A stretch of DNA of 64,000 bases from Urechis unicinctus (lineage: Eukaryota > Annelida > Polychaeta > Xenopneusta > Urechidae), in assembly GCA_034190875.2 (NCBI GenBank), contig CM067343.1, positions 62,486,751-62,550,750 on the forward strand, read 5' to 3'. A program made the position numbers and the translations under genes. Numbering within the stretch: the stretch's first letter is position 1; the number at the start of each line of letters is the position of its first letter. Positions 36,769-47,692 of the stretch are shown here, piece by piece. The notes under the pieces were generated by a model. That model made no database searches. It saw only the letters and a list, made by a program, of their open reading frames with translations, and had not been told where the DNA came from.

Positions 36769-38115
36769 GTGAGGGTTGGCAAGAGAGTGGATAAAGGAAC
36801 AGTTGCCTGTCATTAGAGGCTTCTTCCAAAACTTACAGAATAAACGGCAGTTGCCCTTCAAAGCATTGCTAGTAGTGTAGTACCATTGCTATTGAAGCTT
36901 ACCGGTAAATCAGCCTGCATTCTAGCAGAAAGCATGATGTTCCTTATGACTGTTGTTTTGATGCAATGAATCTGAGCTTTTTTAAACCAAGCAAGCAATA
37001 GTCTTATCACAGCCACACAATTCAATGGGATTTGTGCTAATCATCATGCTCAGAAGTTGGGTTTGTTGGTACCAAGTTTTAACTTGCTGGTTCATGGTTA
37101 GGTATTTACAAATGTGACATCTTCTGTTTCCATCCCTTGCCACAATAGGTCTAAAACGTCAGCTAAATCACGCTATTGTCCCACACGGCTCACCCTTCCC
37201 TCTGGTGCTGCTCTTTGTGTGTTAAACATACTGAGACAATTCTTTTCAGTAGTTCCAAGCGGAAGAAATTTTATCTACTTCCTACATAAACGCCTCCACA
37301 AACGAAACCGCGAAATAACATTTTACTCATTTTGGAGACCAAACTTAGGGACGTAAATCGCACCGATGATATTTATACCCACTCTTTGAGGAACCAAAGG
37401 ATTAAATTGAAGAAGGGTATCAATGCTCTTCAATGAAGTCATCTATCGTGCAATTTGAACTTTTGGATCTGTCCATGTTCCCATTTATTCATACTGAATG
37501 AAACTTTGTAAAGACTGAACTCTGTAGCATTCGGATTGATATAAAGAATCTGATGCTCTTACGCCTCAATGCCATTTAAATACAGAACCTCTTTAAACAA
37601 AAAAGTAAGATAGCAACTTAGAAGTTTTGTGGCGCAGCTTTTGCCCAACCTGCCTCTTACCTACTGCTCAGCTCCACTCTAACCTGATTGAAGTTGACCT
37701 CATCTCATGCAGAAATACCTGACCATACCAGAGAAATGTGGATACTGATAGAAGATACTTCCTATTTTTGTCATCAGCGACAATAAACATTGCATTTGGT
37801 CGTCTTCGTGGATGCCATTGAACCACTTGTCTGTTAAGTTCTCAACTGACTTTGCAATTGCTGGCTTTTCCATGAAAGCTGGCCTCCTATCAACCAAACT
37901 AGATTGGAAAACAGTTATAGAGTTTTTAGTAAATCTGTATAGACACGAGCTACAGGATACATTGCAGCATGAACCTGAGACACGTGCTGTTTATCGATTA
38001 AAATGAAGCATCTGAACCCGCTACTAGCAAATTGATAAAGTCTTGTGGGTAACCATTGTTAAGGAGGGCGAATTTAGGAGAACGCGCACGCAGGTTTGGC
38101 TGAGATTGGCTCCAT

Positions 38116-38325
38116 GTGAGTCGCACCAGAATTTACAGACGGCTTGAGGTGCTGTTGATTACTTGGTTCGCTCGAGGGGACTGGGTGCGCACGACAAGGT
38201 CAGATATAGATCTTGCTCTGAATGGCGACAGTTTATGTGATCTTGGTGTGGATTTCTTTATGGAATACTCAATCATACTTCCTCATTGTTTTCAGGAGGC
38301 AGCCGAGTTTGTGTTCGCTCGATAA
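38116..38325 (+). pseudogene. Nucleotidyltransferase-like ORF fragment, copy B
   Basis: Counterpart of 5227-5427 with three extra codons in frame. The motif reads FARGDWVRTTRSDIDLAL and then GDSLCDLGVDFF. This is a slightly better match to the MNT nucleotidyltransferase signature than the copy in unit A. It is 69 codons long where a full minimal domain is about 95-100 residues, and the glycine-serine of the P-loop-like start is lost. Function is not expected. The identification rests on one motif. Confidence 0.3.
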
Positions 38326-38749
38326 ATGCACCCATATATTGTTCTTTCTCAGCAGAAGTGCGCATTTCCGAAAACGGTGTGAGGGAAATCGATTTCTATT
38401 TCTCCAAATTCCGTTACCTTTCCGAAAATAATGATTTATCGGATTCATCATCAACGATCTCCGTGTCATGTGGCAATATTGTTTGGCGAGTTCTACCACG
38501 ATTCAATTGAATCCATGCTATACGCGTCTGGCTTATTTTACATAAAGCTAGAACTACTAGTAGCTTTATATTATGCAAACATTATATAGGTCTGATGAGA
38601 GGTCGTCATAAATTAAGCGATTGGTTATGTTTACAGAACTGTGTGGTAAAAGAAAGCGAGTATTTTCAACTTAATTACAGTAAATCTCCGGATGCATCGT
38701 GGAAAAATGCTGTATCAGACTTAGCATCAGATATATAGATAGTGGAATT

Positions 38750-39300
38750 TGGGATGCGTGACAAGAGATTATAATGGTCACCATATGAGTCTCGAACTAT
38801 ATATTATTACCACATTATATGAACAAGTGCATAGATAGCTTAAATCAAAGGTCAACCCACAATGCACTTGAGATACCAAATCCGCATAAGCTTATTGGCA
38901 ACTATTAAAACCTGTAATAAATGGAGCAATGTGCTGCCAAAAACAAAGTTATCGGTGCCCTAAGGAATTCATATATGCAGCACAATGTGCAAATTGACGA
39001 TATAAACAGTTAGAAAACGTTTAAATAAATGATTAGAAGAATCAAATTGGTCATCAATATTACTTTCCACCCTCGTGTGTACCTTTTGAACTTGCTTCTC
39101 GGAAATGTGGAGGATTTACTCTACAGATCCGCAACTTCCATGATGCTCAACAAGTGCCTCACAAGCTTCAGGGTATTGCCCTCAGCACGGGGCTCACAGT
39201 AAGAGCGCACAACTGGTACCGCTTGTTACCCACTGCTTAAAAATCTTAAATAATGGTAATAAAATCAGGTGATGTCATGGACAGCGCAATGCGAATCCTA
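38750..39300. other. Unit B segment replacing 5.1 kb of unit A
   Basis: Unit A has 6,150-11,227 at this place, with TA runs and dispersed repeats. Unit B has 550 bp of different sequence. No gene seen. Confidence 0.45.
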
Positions 39301-39984
39301 AAATTGTATAGTATGGATGTAAATGTCACGGGGGAGGGGCTTGGCAAGGATCGATGTCAAGCACTTGCCCTTCATATGGGCATTGCTTAACTTGCAACAC
39401 TATTGCACCAGAATATGTCAGTAATCTAGTCGGACATCGATATAGGTGGGGTGCGGAGATTATTTCATGCATTTGTGTATCCCCATAAATCAGTTTGCTA
39501 ATAAGCGAATCCAGGGAATGCGTTGGCCATTGTATTTAATGCAGAATGCCTTATAGCATATATCTACCCAACCCTGAAATATCTCACCTCGCACCACATT
39601 CAGTGTATTCGAGTCACGTCCTCTTCAGTGACCACCGGCAACTGAAGAGCTCCGTTTATGTCTTGGTTTTTCTGCTTTATTTGAAGTTCGTTAACCACAA
39701 ATACCATTGAAGAAAAGCATTAAAAGTGAGTATGCACTAGACCGCTATAAAACGTACTTTATGCGCAACGCTTTACATCAGCCTGTGTTATACGATGTGT
39801 GTCAGTTTTGTCAACAGCAAACATTTCTGAATACTTCCGCTGAGATCAAACGATTTCATATAGACATAAACTGAATGATTATAACAGGGATCATTGCTCC
39901 ATTACATATTCAGTTAAGAATCTGCATTTTCAGTATGTGTGCTATGTATGTCTATGCAACATTACAGCGCAAAAATACGCTGTA

Positions 39985-40290
39985 TAAACTGTAATCTGTG
40001 TAACAAATGTACTCAGGGTAAGAACAGTACCCAGGGTAACAACTGCACCTAGGGCAGCAACTTTAATCAGGGTAATAACTGTATCCAGAGTAGTAACTCG
40101 ACCAAGTAAAAATACACCCAGAGAAATAGCTATAAATATATATCATTCTTAACCAGAGTCACAAACGTACAGAATGTAAAAACAGTATGCAGGGTAACAT
40201 CTGTACAGAGTAGTAACTGTACCCAATGTACCAAGTGCATTAAATGTGGCGAGTGTACCAAGTGCAACAACTGCACATTAACAAATCCAA
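39985..40290 (+). repeat. 18-bp Cys-coding minisatellite, copy B
   Basis: Counterpart of 11,650-12,010 with fewer units and in-frame stops (TAG after C-T, TAA after S-T-K). The end still reads C-T-Q-C-T-K-C-I-K-C-G-E-C-T-K-C-N-N-C, a three-residue Cys periodicity. As in copy A, coding function is doubtful here. Confidence 0.55.
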
Positions 40291-41191
40291 TGTAATCTTT
40301 TTATGCCTATTGTGTGATGTGTTTTGGCAGCGGAAAGCATATGCAAAACTTTTTCCTGCTTCCTCACTTTTTCATTAATTGCAATGACGTCAACCGAGTA
40401 TATATATGCAATTTAGTTTATTGCAATGCATCACCATCTCACAATGACTGTGTATCATAATTAGGGAATCGATCATCGCAGAGCCACTCGGAGCGAATCC
40501 TCTTAGCAAAGCTATAAACACTTTGATAGAGCTCCTTGAATCGAGGGCCTCTTTAGTGTACAAGTATTACGAGAGTTCACGACTAGCTGACTTCTTAAGA
40601 AGTGCCATCAATTTTTTTTTTATGCAAAACATTACCTTCAACAAAACGTAAGGAGGCATTAAATTGATAGCATGAAGAGTCGACGACATAAATGCTTCCG
40701 AATTCGACTTGATATACTTCCTTGTGTTCTTCTTCGCATAACGATACACGCCACAGTAAAGCACATTTATGTCACATAGCTAAGTCATGCGGATTGCGGT
40801 CTACGTATGTGTATATTTAACCTGGTCAGGTGAGGTAATCAGTCGATATACACCAGGTAAGTCTGTTGGTAAAATATGGGGGAAGTTGTTGTCATTAAAT
40901 TAATGAACGTACTAGAAATATGTTTTTATAACAGCCAAACCGATTTTCAAGTGTACAATGCGTTACTAGAACAACAGGAAATAATCGATTTTCAAAATCA
41001 ATTCTGAGATATGTGATATTATGTTCGAGGCTAAAATCCAAATCCTTTCAAAATCAGGATGTATTATATCCGTACATCACAAAGGAAAGACATACGGCTT
41101 CAGGATCTGATAGGAGGACGTATATCCATTAGGGTGCCTTTTCTTGTTTAGAATTTCAATTCCTGTACGGCAACTCTTTTTGTGATTGCAG

Positions 41192-42065
41192 ACAGTTCTC
41201 TGAATGAGATAGAATTCGATGTCACTGAAAGCAACATGGAATTTGATGGAGGTCTTTACCCAAAGAAATTCAAGGCCGGCTTTGAATTATCCAGTGAGCA
41301 CGTCGATTTGGACTTGGAGAGGAACGATCTTATCGATTTGGAGTTTCCCATCATTTTCCTAGAAGAAGACAATGGCGTGTCCGTACCTGACAAGTCTCTG
41401 CTTGAAAAGGTGAGAAATGTAGCATAGATAGAATATTATAGAGTAACCAACGGGGCATGGGTGTTGACGTAAAGCTTCTGTTTTGTAACTACGCTGATTG
41501 TTATCGCATGTCTGAGTAGGGCACAGTAAAAAGGCGGATATAGAGATGGCCACATTCGCTTAAGTGAATGAGATCACGTTGAAGTGTTTGCGTTCGTTTG
41601 GTATACTGACACAAATGTTAGCCATGAATGCTTTCATGCTATAGTCCATCATTCATGTGATCAATTGTTACCTGGAAATAGGTGGTTGCGATGATGATTA
41701 ATGATCTACTTTTAGGACACGATTGCTTTTTACCGCGACAAGAAGCGAGGAGTGGCACTCTCTGCGACCAAGACGGACAATGTCGGCGGGACTTTTTTGT
41801 TGGTTCGCTTATCGTATCAGTTATAACTGATATATTCGTGAAAGTACATATGCTAACACATTTACGTTCAGTTTGTCTTGTATATATTCTTATGTGGGCT
41901 TCTATTGATTCTGTATCAAGGACGGTGTCATTCCGATCGGAAACGAGATCTACGAAATAAAGCCCGCCCACGACACACAGCCACTGTCAACAGGAAAAGG
42001 CGAAGACTTCAAGCAACAACGAAAGCTTCTGTCACATCGCATGACGAAAGTAATGTTTCCTTCAG
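41192..42065 (+). CDS. Metalloprotease copy B: prodomain exons
   Basis: Exons 41,192-41,409, 41,716-41,802 and 41,921-42,065 have the same lengths as in copy A (218, 87 and 145 bp) with no frame breaks. Changes are few and mostly conservative, for example IPVGNEVYEIKP to IPIGNEIYEIKP. The donor after 41,802 is GTTCGC where copy A has GTATGC, a weaker match to the splice consensus. As in copy A this is the latency propeptide of a reprolysin-family protease. The upstream start exon is not confirmed. Confidence 0.78.
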
Positions 42066-42479
42066 GTAAACATAAGGCATTTAGTTGGGGCATGCACAAA
42101 TGCACTGATCCGTCAAATGCCGGCCACTCTATTTCTATTTCGTTTAGTCTCACGTAATCGATATGTCACCCGATCCAAAATATATCAATAACCACCCTCC
42201 TGTTGATGTTACTAGATTTATGTGTTCTGAGCTCTCCTACCAATCCTTAAAATCCCACTTGTCACGACTTTCTGTACGCAAGCAAGTGTTGATTTGTTCG
42301 TAGTGGGTGAGTGATTGCGCAAAGCAACATTTACGATGACCACTTCAAAGCTAGTCAATTCACTTCAGCGATGACTGCTTATGAGTTTTTAACCAACCCT
42401 TCCCTTTAATGTCGCTCTACTCTACATTGGACAAATGTACTTCTTGTATAACACAACTAACGTAAGCATGAAAACGTAA

Positions 42480-42552
42480 GACGTCGTGGCACAGTGGTAG
42501 CGCGTTCTCCTGCCATGAGGTAGGCTGGTATTAGACTCTAGCCCAAATTTGG
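42480..42552 (+). ncRNA. tRNA-Gly(GCC)-like pseudogene or SINE head, copy B
   Basis: GTCGTGGCACAGTGGTAGCG matches the A-box region of tRNA-Gly well, and TTCTCCTGCCATGAGG gives a GCC anticodon loop. The B-box region (GGTATTAGACTCTAGCC) is altered, so it is probably not a working tRNA. It is orthologous to 15,817-15,889, so it predates the duplication. Confidence 0.45.
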
Positions 42553-42817
42553 GAAAGCTATTAAGAATTTACATCTACATGTAATTATTTATTTGCTGTG
42601 AATACATTGGGCTACCCTCGATCGACATTGCTACGATTCGACCATTAACGACGGAGATACGGCGCATTAAATTTCACTTTGGCTATATATTTAATACATT
42701 AGTAACCGGAAGTTATGTCATCGACATCAATAAAATTTCACGATACGGTCGACGCTGTCAACTACAACAGCTGACACAATTTTTAAGTACCATTGAAACG
42801 TTGTTTATGATATAATA

Positions 42818-43042
42818 CAGGCCCGTAGCCAGGGAGGGTTCGAGGGGTTCGAACGAACCGCCCACTTTGCCCAGAAAGGACCGCTTTACTCTAGCGCATT
42901 TGTGTATATATAGATATATCGTGTGTCGATGGTGCCTTTAATTATGGTCGTATAGCCGCGTCAGTATGAGCCAAGAGGGAAGATCCACAATTGAGGGGAA
43001 AAGAAACCATCCCCCTCACTAAAAATCCTGGCTACGGGCCTG
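42818..43042. mobile_element. 225-bp MITE with 16-bp TIRs and TAATA target duplication
   Basis: CAGGCCCGTAGCCAGG at 42,818-42,833 is an exact reverse complement of CCTGGCTACGGGCCTG at 43,027-43,042. TAATA flanks both ends (42,813-42,817 and 43,043-43,047). There is no coding capacity. Unit A has the uninterrupted site at about 16,170, so the element landed in unit B after the duplication. The driving transposase family is not certain. Confidence 0.92.
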
Positions 43043-43498
43043 TAATAAGTGATCGAAATTGGTTTTTTCGACTAAAAGCAAATGGAAAACGACAAATAGT
43101 TTAATAGAGTAGACACACAAACACGTGACGTGCCATTATTTTAAAGTTTAAAGGAGCTTGACCAATCTGTGTTGATACGCTTAATGCCTGGAGAAATTAT
43201 ATCACGAGTCAGTCGCGTAAAAGTAGTTATGTATGAATGGCCATCGCACCATAACACTTGGCAGTTGCGTGCATTTAAATGTTAATATGTACGCTCCTTA
43301 ATCAGCCAATCAGAGCAAATATTTAACTTGCGCCAAAGAAAACTAGCCAATCATATTATTAGAGGAGAGCAGTTAATAACTGGTCCATGATTTGCACGCA
43401 TTTAACACCCTGCTTTCGCTTTAGTGGTATAGAGAGTGACGGTTCTGGTCCACCACTAATCATCCATACTATTCTCCCATTGGCAGCTTATTCAAGAT

Positions 43499-46400
43499 TT
43501 AAACCACAACCTTCTTCACTCCCTTAGCCCTTTTAATCTCGCCCTCGTCAGACATCAGGATCGAGTTCATCTTTGGGCGCAGACCAACATACTTCATGAT
43601 GGGCACACTGGCACACTCATCTTTCATCTTTCCTAGCATCTTCTTGTTTACGTTACTGAACAAGGGATGAGAAGGATTATAATTGCTTGTATTAAAGAGG
43701 TCACCATCTTCTTTCATATCTGCATACACCTCAGCTGTGTGGATCTCCAGAAGCATCGAGTCGGTGTCTGTGTATAGCAAGCCAAGGTTGCTACCATATT
43801 TGGACTTCATTGTATTATAATAGAAGTCGTGCATCAGGCACTTGGAGAGGTAGAGAATGCATAGGAGGCCAAGGTTGTGTGGTATTATAATAAAAGTCAT
43901 ACATCAAGGGCTTTGAAAGATCTAGAATACACATGCCCACATACACCGGACGGTTTAAGACTAAACGGGTCTTGTGCATATGCAGGGCAACCAGATCATC
44001 ATCAAACACTTTTTGTGGAGCATAGCCAGGGCTAGCCACAAGCCTCCGTATTTTCTCTATTTCCGAAGAGCGCACAATCTTAACATCGACTCGTCTCCGG
44101 AGGCTCTCCATAGTCTTGCCAAACACAGCTTATACAAGTCGCTGGTGGCCACCTTATGCAGATCTATATTCATCCGAATGTAAGGCTCCATCCAGGGACT
44201 TTGGTCAAAGACAAATGCACGATGAATCTTGGTAAGTCTCATCCCCAAAGACAGATGCAGCTTGAGGTTCCTGTAGTGTACCACATACTTCTCCTTATTC
44301 CGCAGATTGGGCACCAGCTTTTCAACTCCATTTCCGGTGCTCCCCAATACACCTAGGAGATCCTTCTGGTAGTCTGACAACCACTCGTTTTGCACAAGAA
44401 GCCGCTCCTGCGCTAGGGGGTAATCGTTGTGATCATTATGAAGTGCAGCAGGATACTCCAAGTCAACCTCAAGTATAAACCCCGTTTAAGCATCATCGGT
44501 TTTCCGGAATGTTTCAAACACATCGGTCAGGAGCAGCACATCCGTGCGAAAGTAAAGGTCATGGTAGTCCCCCATGTTTTTACAAATGAACACGTTCCAG
44601 ACTTTCTGGGCATGTTCATAATCTGCAGCAGATATACCCTGCCCAGAGAGCTTGCTGTAGAACTCATGGATCGGCGGCAGTGGAGCATCAAACTTATCCC
44701 AGCTGTCCATGAACTCATAAGGATACACTCCCTTGCGCAGTATCAACCGCCGCTTCGTTTCATCTGGCACATATTCCGCCGCCACAGCAAAGGCATCTGG
44801 GTTGTTAGCAGAGACCAGCTTGTCAAGCGAGGCCAGGAGAAACTGTGCACTATCAATGAACAGGGAAATATATTTCTTCATATTGTTTGGGATACAGTTG
44901 ATGTTCCCCTCCACTTGGCTCATGGCCTGCATCAAGAGATGGGAGTCATAGCCCCGCAGGTTATGGAACACCACAGGTACGGGCGTTGTTATAGGGTTCA
45001 ACCACAGCTTTAGGTTGCACACGTTGTGGGCCGGTCCTCTGTACACACCAGTTATATGGCAGTGGTCGCGGACGGAGTCGCCCCCAGTTCCTTTTTACAC
45101 ACATGACAATGGGTAACCTCTTTATGCACTCTTTTGTCCTCTCGCGTTATGCGCATGGGGACAGGCCTGGACAGAACTGCTTTGATCTTTTGCTCCCCCT
45201 GCTGCATAGCCTGTAAGAACTTCTCTACAGCATCACTTCCTCTGTAAACCACAGGGGGTTCGGTCTTACCATCACACCGAACAACTACATAACCCTAACC
45301 ACACGGCTCATGTTCCTTTGTTCTCTGAGTGTTGCGCTTTGTGGCATCAAGAGCAGGGCCAGGAAGTTTCACCGTAATTTCCTCAAAGTTGGCGTAGATG
45401 ATAAATGGAGCGGGGAGCTGCTATTGTCAGTTCTGGAAGGATAAGATGTTTTTTTCTTCCTCGGGCATGTTTACTCGGACGGCAGTTTGCCCTATGCCCA
45501 CCCACTCAGGCTTGTACTCGTTAAGCTCGTTTCTTCGTGGTATAACCATGCAAGCATCGCTCGCAGAAGAACTTGCGGTGTTCGTATTTACTCTGATCAA
45601 ACAGCAAGCGGTTCAGATCTTTAATCAGTGTGTAATAAAACTTTTCATCCTCCTCAATTAACATGAGGTTTATGCATGTACCAGTCTGTTTACTGATACG
45701 GTGAACGATGGTGGCCTTCCCATTCCAGCCAAACACGTTCAAGGCCAAGTTAGCATGCTTTTCTATCTTCTCAATCTGCGAGATGGGTGTTGGATATTCT
45801 ACGCCTTTACCTTTCAACAGGGTTAACAGCCACTTAATGTTATAGTTTGATGGTCGCTCTTGGCGTATAGCAACCGGGTGCAGAGCCGTTAGAATAGACC
45901 ATAGAAGGCAGAAGTCATCCCAGTTCTTTACGTTTATGATTGCCTTCTTTACTGCCAGCTTTCTCGGTAGTTTCAGGTAGGAGCCACCTTTCAATGGCTG
46001 GTATTTGGCAATATCGATCCACAGAGTTTTTACTGACCCAAACTCCCAGCCAGAACCTCTATTAGTCCACTTCTCCAACTACTCTTGGATATTAGCATTA
46101 CTCAGGTCCAGCGCATCGTTAATATCTTCTTAGGAAAGAATCACCTGCTGATTATTACGCAATAAAGGCTCAACATACTCAGTGCTGCCATCATCGGTGT
46201 ACTACTTTCGAGGCAAACTGACACTTGATTCCACCTAACTCTTCCAGCTCATCGGCCAAAACTTTATGCATCTTCTGACGCATTCCCTTTAAGAACACCA
46301 TAAGGTCCGAGCCAAGGCGGTGACACTCAGGAACGTTCATCACCCATCCACCCAGATAGTTTTTAACAACCCACTGGGGGGACTGGTGACTGGTTTACGG

Positions 46401-46769
46401 GGACTCGTCTGCGTGGGGTAGGGACTGGTCTGCAAGTGGCAGGGATTGGTTTGCGTGGCGCTGGGGTAGGGACCACCTCTTGCAGCTCCAGGGCCTTCAA
46501 CTGTGCCTCCTGCTCTTCCAAGGCTGACTTTGAACGGGCATACGGTGGACGCTTCCCAGTCTTTGCCTCCAATTATTTGCGTACGGCCTTTGCTCTCTCT
46601 GCATGAGTCATTTTCGGGCTCAGTGTCTCGGGCACGGGGGCTCCAGGGCCTTCAACTGTCCCTCCTGCTCTTCAAAGGCTGACTTTGAACGGGCATACGG
46701 TGGACGCTTCCCAGTCTTTGCCTCCAATTCTTTGCGTACGGCCTTTGCTCTCTCTGCATGAGTCATTGC
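43499..46769 (-). pseudogene. Protein-primed DNA polymerase B, decayed (left copy)
   Basis: The N-terminus near 46,767 (MTHAERAKAVRKELEAKTG) leads into TLWIDIAKYQPLKGGSY and EYPTPISQIEKIEKHANLAL at 45,521-46,078. The exonuclease/palm part follows at 44,486-45,250, then the thumb and motif region at 43,499-44,461. Motif C is intact as YTDTDS at about 43,755-43,772. Motif A (DxNNLYG) has been deleted between 44,461 and 44,486, where about 360 bp are missing relative to the right copy. A frameshift separates DLYKLC from FGKTMESLRRRV near 44,126. A short internal duplication of the DFYYNT region lies near 43,815-43,910. The original gene would copy a linear element primed by a terminal protein. 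This copy cannot encode it. Confidence 0.85.
46480..46767. repeat. Tandem duplication of the polymerase start region, about 150 bp unit
   Basis: The sequence from GCTCCAGGGCCTTCAACTGT to GCATGAGTCATT occurs twice, at about 46,481-46,614 and 46,639-46,767. Both encode the same stretch on the minus strand (around GKRPPYARSKSA). The left one has a stop in place of a Glu codon. The right one ends at PPCPRH and a stop. Confidence 0.8.
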
Positions 46770-46880
46770 GTATACCATATGTTTTCCATTAGTTTAAATG
46801 ATTGTCGAAATATGGTAATAGAAGAGCCGGGGACTTTAACAAGCATGTAGACTAATGGAAAACTTATGGTATACGCAATG
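46764..46880. promoter_or_regulatory. 30-bp inverted repeat between divergent ORFs
   Basis: 46,764-46,793 and 46,851-46,880 are reverse complements with one mismatch, separated by 57 bp. Each arm contains the start region of the ORF leaving it (minus-strand polymerase start near 46,767; plus-strand zinc-ribbon start at 46,866). It could be a shared bidirectional promoter, a hairpin or an end of the element. Confidence 0.6.
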
Positions 46881-47216
46881 ACATATGGACTACAGAAACT
46901 TACCCGTTGCGCTATCAACACTTGTGCATGGCCTAGATTGGGGTCACATGAGCTATGTGGAAAGGCTTGCAAATTTGAATACTGCAAGCAGCACCGGTGG
47001 CGAGCAAGCAAGTACAAGGTCAACCCCCTAGCCTCCTGTATACACTGTGGAAGCGCACTCATCTCGAGTTTGCAGATTTGCGCATTTTGTGGTTCTAAGC
47101 GGGAACGCGACGTGCTACGCTGGACAGAAAAACGATGTAGACAAATCTTTCCACAGGTGATGAAACAGCTTCAAGCTTGCACTATTCCATGTAGAAAGGG
47201 TCCCGAATTGGGGTAG
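46866..47216 (+). CDS. Small zinc-ribbon-like protein in Polinton block
   Basis: An intact 116-codon ORF from ATG 46,866 to a stop at 47,214-47,216. It has clustered Cys and His: CAINTCAWP, CGKACKFEYCKQH, then CIHCG and CAFCG. The two CxxC pairs suggest a zinc ribbon, and the first part looks like a second metal site. It runs away from the polymerase gene through the 30-bp inverted repeat. It overlaps the end of the minus-strand ORF 47,115-47,690 by about 100 bases. I do not recognise a named family. A small accessory protein of the element is likely. It is the least damaged ORF of the block. Confidence 0.5.
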   Translation: MVYAMTYGLQKLTRCAINTCAWPRLGSHELCGKACKFEYCKQHRWRASKYKVNPLASCIHCGSALISSLQICAFCGSKRERDVLRWTEKRCRQIFPQVMKQLQACTIPCRKGPELG

Positions 47217-47690
47217 GCTTTGGGGCCAGCTCTGGTTCTGGTTGGAACTTCGAAGCGCTTCTGTGTGGCTTTTTGTAATTTTCCAGACCTTCCACGCAAG
47301 AAATGCGGCAAATCCTGCATATCCCAACATTTGCAATCTTGTCGAAAACGTGGCCCGGTCCGCAATAGTTCCTAGATTGGCTCCAACCTCTTCTATATCG
47401 TCCTCAATGTTGTCGTTTATTTCCTCCTCCACATCTACCGCAAAGGCGTCCACCTTTCTCTCCAACCCATCCACCTTTCTTTCAACCCGCTGCAGAGCAT
47501 ACAACAAATCGCATTGACTGGGCCTCCCACCAGCCCCAACCCTAGGATCCTCCTCTAGCCCAACAGAGGTGACCCACCCCAGCCCCGGGCCCTCCACCGA
47601 CCTCGCGGACACCTCCACCTTTTTCTCTATCTTTTGTGACATATCCTCATTGGGCACCTCTGACTCCCTCCCATTGGGAACCTCCCGCAA
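47115..47690 (-). CDS. Coiled-coil and membrane-segment ORF in Polinton block
   Basis: A 191-codon open frame on the minus strand. A first part is rich in Glu, Gly and Pro. It is followed by a heptad-like coiled coil (VERKVDGLERKVDAFAVDVE), then one hydrophobic segment (LQMLGYAGFAAFLAWKVWKI) and a basic tail. The first codon in the open frame is TTG. An ATG at DMSQK, near 47,640, is likelier, or the 5' end may have been cut at the junction with the inverted polymerase copy at 47,690. The function is not known. A membrane-associated virion-type protein is one option by analogy with Polinton gene content. Confidence 0.45.
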   Translation of the reverse strand: MREVPNGRESEVPNEDMSQKIEKKVEVSARSVEGPGLGWVTSVGLEEDPRVGAGGRPSQCDLLYALQRVERKVDGLERKVDAFAVDVEEEINDNIEDDIEEVGANLGTIADRATFSTRLQMLGYAGFAAFLAWKVWKITKSHTEALRSSNQNQSWPQSLPQFGTLSTWNSASLKLFHHLWKDLSTSFFCPA

Positions 47691-47692
47691 AC

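Noticed and set aside
36460-36861. 133-codon minus ORF in unit B
   Set aside because: The counterpart in unit A is broken by a small indel, there is no recognised similarity, and the opposite strand offers a better explanation.
44429-45013. 194-codon + ORF and similar ones opposite the polymerase
   Set aside because: They are antisense shadows of the polymerase pseudogene. The mirror copy produces the same shadow at 48,127-48,444.
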